Positions 14,736 to 21,004 of a stretch of DNA of 21,004 nucleotides are shown here, piece by piece. The DNA is taken from contig JBIOJM010000162.1 of assembly GCA_044450785.1 (NCBI GenBank), positions 1 through 21,004 of the forward strand, in the 5' to 3' direction. The translations under genes were made by a program, and so were the position numbers. Within the stretch, counting starts at the first letter, position 1. Each line of letters opens with the position of its first letter. The notes under the pieces were generated by a model. It was given only the letters and a program-made list of their open reading frames with translations, did not search any database and had not been told where the DNA came from. Source of the DNA: JBIOJM01 sp044450785. Lineage in GTDB: Bacteria > Planctomycetota > Planctomycetia > Isosphaerales > Isosphaeraceae.

Positions 14736-14757
14736 AAACGATTTCACGGCGCGGATT

Positions 14758-14830
14758 GCTGGTGTAGCTCAATCGGCAGAGCTTCGGTTTTGTAAACCGA
14801 GGGTTGTGAGTTCGAGTCTCACCGCCAGCT
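14758..14830 (+). tRNA. tRNA-Thr (UGU)
   Basis: A 73-base cloverleaf. Acceptor GCTGGTG pairs with CGCCAGC (one G-U), and the anticodon stem TCGGT/ACCGA holds loop TTTGTAA with anticodon TGT. The T-arm is GTGAG-TTCGAGT-CTCAC and the discriminator is T. The 3' CCA is not encoded. Confidence 0.95.
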
Positions 14831-14931
14831 CTGCTGGAACAAGGGCTCGGCGAATTCGTTCCGGACTTCTGCCGGCCGCAACGCCGGGAGCCGAATTGAA
14901 AAGAAAAAACGAGTGAAATTGGGCATCAGCC

Positions 14932-15013
14932 GGGTGGATACCCAAGTGGCTAAAGGGGCCAGACTGTAAATCTGGTGGCAACGCCTTCGCAGGTTCGAAT
15001 CCTGCTCCACCCA
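14932..15013 (+). tRNA. tRNA-Tyr (GUA)
   Basis: An 82-base class II tRNA with a long variable arm (GTGGCAACGCCTTC region). Acceptor GGGTGGA pairs with TCCACCC, and the anticodon stem CCAGA/TCTGG holds loop CTGTAAA with anticodon GTA. Discriminator is A and CCA is not encoded. Confidence 0.95.
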
Positions 15014-15223
15014 TGTCGGTACCGATCTGGGATGGATGGGATTCCCGATGTCGATCATGTGCGGTCCGGGCTGCCGAATAACCAAAGAATAGACCATCAG
15101 CGGAGGGGAAAGATCGAGACCGTTGAGGGTTTCCACACAAGGTGACTCAATCCTGAAATGACCGGCTTGATCGGCCTTGCGGCCTGCGATGCATCTTCCC
15201 GAGCGCCGGATTCGGGCGAAACC

Positions 15224-15294
15224 GCGGGTGTAACTCAATGGTAGAGTACCTGCCTTCCAAGCAGGCTACGTGGGTTCGATTCCCATCACCCGCT
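15224..15294 (+). tRNA. tRNA-Gly (UCC)
   Basis: 71 bases. Acceptor GCGGGTG pairs with CACCCGC, and the anticodon stem CCTGC/GCAGG holds loop CTTCCAA with anticodon TCC. Discriminator is T and CCA is not encoded. Confidence 0.95.
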
Positions 15295-15436
15295 TTCACT
15301 CGGGGTGGACAGCCGGGCCGAGGGGAATGTGACGAAGCCGGCTTGCCGCGGCGATCGACACGGGAAGTTCGACTCGATTGCGGCGAACACGAGCGGCACG
15401 GACGAGTCTGATTCTTGCGAACATGACGGAGAAGAT

Positions 15437-15509
<73 letters not shown>

Positions 15510-15665
15510 CTGGGATTGGTGGCCCCGACGGGTAGGTGGTCGGAAATCGTGATGGCTTCGCCTGCTGCTCTGGGACACTCGCGCTAGGGCGCAGCAATTC
15601 GCAACAGGTTTTGCCGGGCAGCCGTCCAGTCTGCCCCCAGTTTCTAGGAGACGACGGGAGAAACG

Positions 15666-16877
<1,212 letters not shown>

Positions 16878-17032
16878 GCCGTCCCGCCGCACCCGCCCCG
16901 ATGGGCTCCACTCGAGCGGCACACTCGTGCGATTTGTGGCCGCCGGGTTCACCCAAACGCGGCGGGCCTGATCTCCCTTCCGTAGCATCCATCACGATCA
17001 CCGACTTCCGTCACCGGGGCAGGAGCAAGCTG

Positions 17033-17185
17033 ATGCGGGAATATGTCTGGCTCGAATGCACCACTTGCGGAGAACGGAATTATCGCGTCCAGAAAGAAAC
17101 CCGAGGTGCCAACCGCCTTGAGCTGAAAAAATACTGTCGGCGCGAGCGGAAGCATACTGCCCACAAGGAGTCTCGCAAGAAGTAG
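17033..17185 (+). CDS. rpmG: 50S ribosomal protein L33
   Basis: The gene encodes 50 residues, normal for bL33. The N-terminal zinc half-site is intact (ECTTCGERNY, Cys9 and Cys12), but the second pair is incomplete: KYCRRERKHT has Cys35 and then Glu38 where the zinc form has its fourth Cys. It is therefore intermediate between the C+ and C- forms. The chosen ATG has AGGAG eight bases upstream; the frame is open further back into the tuf 3' flank but without L33-like sequence. The position between tuf and tRNA-Trp is common for rpmG in many bacteria. Confidence 0.96.
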   Translation: MREYVWLECTTCGERNYRVQKETRGANRLELKKYCRRERKHTAHKESRKK

Positions 17186-17283
17186 TGATCAGACGAATTC
17201 ATTCATGCCGCGAGTTCCATCGTGCGAGCCGTCCGATCCAATCGGAGCTGGAGGAATGAAACTTGAAACGTGGTACTTGAACT

Positions 17284-17356
17284 ACGAGCGTAGCTCAACT
17301 GGCAGAGCACCGGTCTCCAAAACCGGCGGTTGGGGGTTCGATTCCCTCCGCTCGTG
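17284..17356 (+). tRNA. tRNA-Trp (CCA)
   Basis: 73 bases. Acceptor ACGAGCG pairs with CGCTCGT, and the anticodon stem CCGGT/ACCGG holds loop CTCCAAA with anticodon CCA. Discriminator is G. The 3' CCA end is not encoded. tRNA-Trp directly before secE-nusG is a widespread arrangement. Confidence 0.95.
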
Positions 17357-17585
17357 CTCTCGCAAGGCGGCTTGTCAGGGATCGTCGGGAGATTCGTTGC
17401 TAACCGCCGGAGCAGCCGGGATTTTCTGGAGCAGAGAGTGCGAAGCCTCGATCTGATCTCAAGTAACCACGAGCAGCGGCCCGCGCCAAGCCGGGCATTA
17501 CCGGCGAGCAACCCTCCCCGACCGTCGTGCTGGATCGACCCAAGTGTTTGAGTTCGTCCGGGTTCAAGCAAGAGAGACAGGTGCC

Positions 17586-18110
17586 ATGGGCAAAGTCAAA
17601 GACGAAGTGTCGGCGTCGAAACCGTCGAAGCCCAGCAAAGGGAAACCCGGCAGCGCTCCCAGAGGTCTCTTCGTTCTGTTCCTCGTGAACTTGACCCGAA
17701 CCGATCTCTTCAAGCCGATGCAGGGGTGGTATGCCCGTGTCTACACCGCGGTGGGGCTGGGTCTGATCGTGGCCGCCGGGGCCTACAGGGTCTACGAGGT
17801 GTCGCTGGAATATTCCCCGCTCTGGCGCTTTGGACTACCTGCCGCGTTCGCCGTGGCCCTGGGCTGGGTGATCTTTCGGATCGTTGAATTTCCCCCGTTC
17901 GCCGAGTTTCTGATCGCCACTGAAGCCGAGATGAACAAGGTCTCGTGGACCAGTAAGGAAGACCTGGTCCGCGCGACCACCGTGGTGCTGACCACGGTCG
18001 TCTTGATGGCGGTCTTCCTTTTCCTCGTCGACACGCTTTGGACCTTCGTGCTGCGCATGATCGGTGTGCTCCAGTTCAGCGGCGGCGGAGGATTGGGGTC
18101 AACGGCCTGA
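17586..18110 (+). CDS. secE: Preprotein translocase subunit SecE
   Basis: The gene encodes 174 residues and is a subunit of the SecYEG channel in the cytoplasmic membrane. The conserved SecE signature is at the C-terminus: amphipathic helix EAEMNKVSWTSKEDLVRATT (113-132) followed by a transmembrane helix (VVLTTVVLMAVFLFLVDTLW). Two further hydrophobic segments precede it (about 53-70 and 84-100), so this is a three-helix form like that of E. coli rather than the minimal single-helix SecE. The N-terminus is Lys/Ser/Pro rich and cytoplasmic. The start ATG at 17586 follows GAGAGAC-AGG; a GTG at 17544 in frame is less likely. It is followed after 94 bases by nusG. Confidence 0.95.
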   Translation: MGKVKDEVSASKPSKPSKGKPGSAPRGLFVLFLVNLTRTDLFKPMQGWYARVYTAVGLGLIVAAGAYRVYEVSLEYSPLWRFGLPAAFAVALGWVIFRIVEFPPFAEFLIATEAEMNKVSWTSKEDLVRATTVVLTTVVLMAVFLFLVDTLWTFVLRMIGVLQFSGGGGLGSTA

Positions 18111-18141
18111 GCTGTTCGGACAGCGCGAGCCCTTTCTCTTT

Positions 18142-18169
18142 ACTGACCACTGACCACTGACCACTGTCT
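18142..18169 (+). repeat. Heptamer repeat array, locus D (three exact units plus one degenerate)
   Basis: Three exact ACTGACC units (18142-18162) are followed by ACTGTCT. It is the same consensus as loci A-C about 18 kb away, but here inside the secE-nusG gap of a core operon. Confidence 0.85.
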
Positions 18170-18204
18170 TTGAATTCCGCAGCGTGTCATAACGTGATTT
18201 TATT

Positions 18205-18993
18205 ATGAGCCATTCGACCCACAAGCCTCCCGAGCCGAATCAGACCGAGGGAGCCGCACCGGCAACGCCGGAGGGGAAGGTCCCTCACGACACCTCGATC
18301 GAGGTGGACGAGCGGGCCCCCGACGGCGGCCAGCCAGATATCAAGGGCACGACGGTCGCCTCCGGGGCCACGGCCGGGCCTGAGGCCACGGCCGCGCCGC
18401 CCCCCTCCACGACGGTGGGCCTGCAAATCGATGACGACGAGCCCGCACCCGAGCTGCACTGGTACGTGCTCAAGGTCCAGAGCTCCCGCGAGGACACCAT
18501 CCGCGACGCCCTCCAGCGCCGGGTCAAGATCCTGGGGCTTCAGAGGTATTTCGGTCAGATCGTCGTCCCCACCGAGAAGATCACCGAGATTCGCAATAAC
18601 AAGAAACGGGTCGTCGAGCGCAAAACCTACCCCGGCTACATCATGCTCCAGTGCGCAAATCCATCACTGAACGAGAAAACCTGGTACCTGGTGCGTGAGA
18701 CGCCCGGCGTCGGAGACTTCGTCGGGGCCCACGGGACCCCCACCAAGATGACCGAAACCGAAGTCAACCAGATGCTCCATCAGGAGGAAGAAAAAACCAC
18801 CGCCGAGGCGCCCAAGGTCCGCATCCCCGTCGAACGCGGCGATCGCGTCAAGATCAAGGACGGACCATTCGAAAACTTCGAGGGGACCGTCGAGGAGGTC
18901 ATCGAGGGCCGCGGCCTGGTCAAGGTCATGCTCATCATCTTCAACCGCCCCACGCCGGTCGACCTCGAGTACTGGCAAGTCGAACGCATCTAA
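18205..18993 (+). CDS. nusG: Transcription termination/antitermination factor NusG with N-terminal extension
   Basis: The gene encodes 262 residues (usual about 180). The NGN domain spans about 85-190 (LHWYVLKVQSSREDTIRDAL, TYPGYIMLQC, VRETPGVGDFVGAHGTPT) and binds RNA polymerase. The KOW domain spans 205-262 (VERGDRVKIKDGPFENFEGT, VDLEYWQVERI) and contacts Rho or ribosomal S10 in other bacteria. The first ~82 residues are low-complexity, rich in Pro, Ala, Gly, Thr and Asp/Glu, probably disordered. The ATG at 18205 has no recognisable Shine-Dalgarno; the preceding bases are AT-rich (CGTGATTTTATT). A later start at the GTG of codon 71 (18415) would remove most of the extension but has no better ribosome site. 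rplK follows after 13 bases. Confidence 0.95.
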   Translation: MSHSTHKPPEPNQTEGAAPATPEGKVPHDTSIEVDERAPDGGQPDIKGTTVASGATAGPEATAAPPPSTTVGLQIDDDEPAPELHWYVLKVQSSREDTIRDALQRRVKILGLQRYFGQIVVPTEKITEIRNNKKRVVERKTYPGYIMLQCANPSLNEKTWYLVRETPGVGDFVGAHGTPTKMTETEVNQMLHQEEEKTTAEAPKVRIPVERGDRVKIKDGPFENFEGTVEEVIEGRGLVKVMLIIFNRPTPVDLEYWQVERI

Positions 18994-19006
18994 GTGAGAA
19001 CCAACA

Positions 19007-19432
19007 ATGGCCAAGGTGATGACGGCGAAAGTGAAGCTCCAGTGCCCCGGCGGTCAAGCGACCCCTGCGCCGCCGGTAGGTCCGGCGCTGGGACAGCATG
19101 GGGTCAACATCGGCCAGTTCGTAATGCAGTTCAACGAACGGACCAAGGAGATGAAGGGGACGATCATCCCGGTCGAGATCACGATCTACTCGGACCGAAC
19201 CTTCGAATTCGTGACCAAGAGTCCCCCTGCCGCCGTGCTCTTGAAGCAGGCCGCCGGTATCGCCGCCGGCTCGGCCGAGCCCAACAAGACGAAGGTCGCG
19301 ACCGTCACTCCGGACCAGGTCAAGAAGATCGCCGAAACCAAGATGGCCGACCTCAACGCCCGCGACCTGGAACACGCCTGCCGGATCATCGCCGGCACGG
19401 CCCGTAGCATGGGAGTCGAGATCAAGGGCTAG
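19007..19432 (+). CDS. rplK: 50S ribosomal protein L11
   Basis: The gene encodes 141 residues, the standard length. L11 forms the GTPase-associated centre with 23S rRNA. Landmarks are PPVGPALGQHGVNIGQFVMQ (rRNA/thiopeptide cleft), FEFVTKSPPAAVLLKQAAGI, and the C-terminal ACRIIAGTARSMGVEI rRNA-binding region. An oddity is LQCPGGQATPAPPVGP where most have LQIPAGKANPSPPVGP. It is separated from nusG by 13 bases; the ribosome site is weak (GTGAGAA), so coupling to nusG translation is likely. Confidence 0.98.
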   Translation: MAKVMTAKVKLQCPGGQATPAPPVGPALGQHGVNIGQFVMQFNERTKEMKGTIIPVEITIYSDRTFEFVTKSPPAAVLLKQAAGIAAGSAEPNKTKVATVTPDQVKKIAETKMADLNARDLEHACRIIAGTARSMGVEIKG

Positions 19433-19538
19433 CCGTCAGTGATCCACTAACCACCACGGCACGCGAGCGCGACCGCCCGCCCGCAGCCGGACCCGAGAAC
19501 CAGGCGGCAGCTCCATTTGATGGAAAGGGGCGCAGACA

Positions 19539-20219
19539 ATGGCTCAGCAATCGAAACGGTTTCGCGCATTGCGCGAAAAGATCAAGTCGACCGGTCCCGT
19601 TCCGCTACCCGAGGCGGTCCGGATCTTGAAGAGCTTCAACACGACGAAGTTCAACCAGACGGTAGAGGTTTCCACCCACCTTGGGATCGACCCAAAGCAG
19701 ACCGATCAGAACGTGCGCGGCTCGGTGGCGCTGCCGCACGGCATCGGCAAGAGCGTGCGAGTGGCCGTCTTCGCTCAGGGCGAGAACGCCGAAAAGGCCA
19801 GGGCCGCCGGCGCCGACATCGTGGGGGCCGACGACCTCGCACAGCAGATCAAGGGAGGAACCATGGACTTCGACGTCGCCCTGGCCACACCCGACATGAT
19901 GGGCGTCGTCGGTCCCCTGGGGCGGGTGCTCGGCCCCCGCGGCTTGATGCCCTCGCCGCGCTCGGGTACCGTCACGACCGACATCACGGCCGCCGTCCGC
20001 GAGTTCAAGGCGGGCAAGATCGAGTTCCGCAACGATAAAGGGGGCAACGTCGCCGTGGCGGTCGGAAAGCTCGGCTTCAGCGAAGAGCAACTGACCGAGA
20101 ACATCGACGCCTTTTTGAACTATCTGCGGTCGCTCAAGCCGGCAACCGCCAAGGGTACGTACATCCGCTCGATCACCGTCTCGGCCACCATGAGCCCGGG
20201 CATCAGGGTCTCGGCATGA
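19539..20219 (+). CDS. rplA: 50S ribosomal protein L1
   Basis: The gene encodes 226 residues, normal for uL1, the L1-stalk protein that in many bacteria also represses the L11-L1 operon by binding its mRNA. Landmarks are FNQTVEVSTHLGIDPKQTDQ (domain I), TPDMMGVVGPLGRVLGPRGL, MPSPRSGTV and the C-terminal SITVSATMSPGIRVSA. AAAGGGG lies about nine bases before the ATG. It follows rplK after 106 bases; I did not find an obvious mimic of the rRNA L1 site. Confidence 0.98.
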   Translation: MAQQSKRFRALREKIKSTGPVPLPEAVRILKSFNTTKFNQTVEVSTHLGIDPKQTDQNVRGSVALPHGIGKSVRVAVFAQGENAEKARAAGADIVGADDLAQQIKGGTMDFDVALATPDMMGVVGPLGRVLGPRGLMPSPRSGTVTTDITAAVREFKAGKIEFRNDKGGNVAVAVGKLGFSEEQLTENIDAFLNYLRSLKPATAKGTYIRSITVSATMSPGIRVSA

Positions 20220-20237
20220 GCCCGCGCCCTCGCGGGC
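20220..20237 (+). other. Stable hairpin at the rplA-rplJ boundary
   Basis: GCCCGCG-CCCT-CGCGGGC gives a perfect 7-base-pair stem starting one base after the rplA stop. No T-tract follows, so it is not a typical intrinsic terminator. It could protect the upstream 3' end or form part of a leader for L10 regulation (132-base gap to rplJ). Confidence 0.4.
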
Positions 20238-20351
20238 GATCACGGGCCAGGGCCCAGGGCAGGTGACTGCGACTCGTGCGGGCGATTTGACACGTTCTTT
20301 TTTGACGGCGAACCCACTGTAATCGACCATGCGGGGACCACAACCGAAGCC

Positions 20352-20990
20352 ATGAGCAAATACGTCAAAGAACTGATGATGGACCAGCTTCGGTCGGACC
20401 TCGACGGAAGCCGGTCCCTCTTGATCCTGGACTTGAAGGGTCTCGACGCCAACGCCGAGCACCACTTCCGCCGCGACTTACGCAAGAAATCGATCCGGCT
20501 GAGGGTGCTCAAGAACTCGCTGGCCCGCCGCGTCTTCTCCGAGCTCGGGATGGATGGCCTGTCGAAGTTCCTCGATGGGCCCTCGGCAGTTGCCTGGGGT
20601 GGCGAGGGAATCTCCGAGCTGGCCAAGGAAATCACCGCCCGGGTCAAGATCCTCAAGAAGCCTGAAATCAAGGGAGGAGCGGTCGACGGTGTCGTCGTCG
20701 GCCGGGAGCAGGTCGACGACATCACCAAGCTGCCCAGCCGTGAGGTCCTGATCGGCCAGGTGATCGGACTCTTGCTGGGACCGGCGCGCCAGACGCTCGC
20801 GCTCCTGTCGTCGTCGTCGTCCACCCTGGCCGGTCAGCTCGAAGCCCTCGCCGAGCGCAAACAGGCCGAAGGGGGCGAACCGGCCGAACCGGCCGAAGGG
20901 GGCGGACAGGCCGAGGGGGGCGGACAGGTCGAAGGGGGCGAACCGGCCGAAGGGGGCGAGAACGCCGAATCCGCGCCGGCACCCGATTGA
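20352..20990 (+). CDS. rplJ: 50S ribosomal protein L10 with repetitive acidic C-terminal tail
   Basis: The gene encodes 212 residues (family usually 165-180). Residues 1-170 are a normal uL10: KYVKELMMDQLRSDL, LLILDLKGLDANAEHHFRRD (22-41), LRVLKNSLARR (rRNA-binding), GPSAVAWGG, KGGAVDG, and a helical region TLALLSSSSSTLAGQLEALA that in other bacteria docks L7/L12 dimers. Residues 171-212 form a low-complexity tail of GGEPAE, EGGGQ and VEGG units ending SAPAPD, encoded by tandem GC-rich repeats (about 20862-20987). A run of TCG codons at 20808-20819 encodes four of the serines. The start has only a weak ribosome site. rplL is expected just past the window. Confidence 0.97.
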   Translation: MSKYVKELMMDQLRSDLDGSRSLLILDLKGLDANAEHHFRRDLRKKSIRLRVLKNSLARRVFSELGMDGLSKFLDGPSAVAWGGEGISELAKEITARVKILKKPEIKGGAVDGVVVGREQVDDITKLPSREVLIGQVIGLLLGPARQTLALLSSSSSTLAGQLEALAERKQAEGGEPAEPAEGGGQAEGGGQVEGGEPAEGGENAESAPAPD

Positions 20991-21004
20991 GGTCCACCGG
21001 GGGC

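Noticed and set aside
15616..15636. GGGCAG/CTGCCC stem before tuf as a terminator
   Set aside because: Six-base stem with a nine-base loop and no T-tract, located in the leader just before the tuf ribosome site.
20287..20323. TTGACA and TGTAAT as a promoter for rplJ
   Set aside because: The spacer is 25 bases, too long; a closer TTGACG gives only 10.

Overview
The window looks like chromosomal DNA of a high-GC planctomycete, most likely from the Isosphaeraceae/Gemmataceae side of the phylum. The basis is the set of family types present: a DUF1501 Tat-exported protein, a Planctomycete-type cytochrome c fused to WD40 repeats, a secreted PPC/Ig-type protein, a 3-keto-disaccharide hydrolase (DUF1080) domain, Uma2 and DUF4058 proteins, and intergenic palindromes of a kind I recall from these genomes. 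No database was searched, so the placement is inference.

Bases 1-3600 are accessory DNA. There is the last 34 codons of a probable transposase, a field of heptameric repeats (132-363), an overlapping pair of small unknown genes on the minus strand (486-1036), about 830 bases with no convincing gene, and then DUF4058 and Uma2 genes. Two nested inverted-repeat elements, 1578-1723 and 2654-2753, flank the DUF4058 gene.

Bases 3595-8150 are a leftward run: a secreted three-domain hydrolase, an unknown 125-residue protein and a SAM methyltransferase, joined by 4-base start/stop overlaps, followed by a pRiA4b ORF-3-like protein and a helical-repeat-like protein. A divergent small membrane protein starts at 8407. 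The shared promoter region holds a candidate promoter on each strand and a dyad at the leftward start site.

Bases 9164-14506 form a typical planctomycetal extracytoplasmic module. A 785-residue secreted PPC/Ig-like protein is followed by a cytochrome c-WD40 protein, and a Tat-exported DUF1501 protein converges on it with three bases between the stop codons. The biological role of these widespread families is poorly known.

Bases 14708-21004 are the core translation/transcription locus: promoter, tRNA-Thr(UGU), tRNA-Tyr(GUA), tRNA-Gly(UCC), tRNA-Thr(GGU), tuf, rpmG, tRNA-Trp(CCA), secE, nusG, rplK, rplA, rplJ. The four-tRNA plus tuf order matches the thrU-tyrU-glyT-thrT-tufB cluster of E. coli. 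Several proteins depart from the textbook forms: EF-Tu has altered G-motifs, L33 has three of four zinc cysteines, NusG has an acidic/proline-rich N-terminal extension and no visible Shine-Dalgarno, and L10 has a repetitive Glu/Gly/Pro tail.

The most unusual non-coding signals are the heptamer family (consensus A-N-[G/T]-G-A-C-[C/T]), which recurs between secE and nusG, and the two nested palindromic elements.
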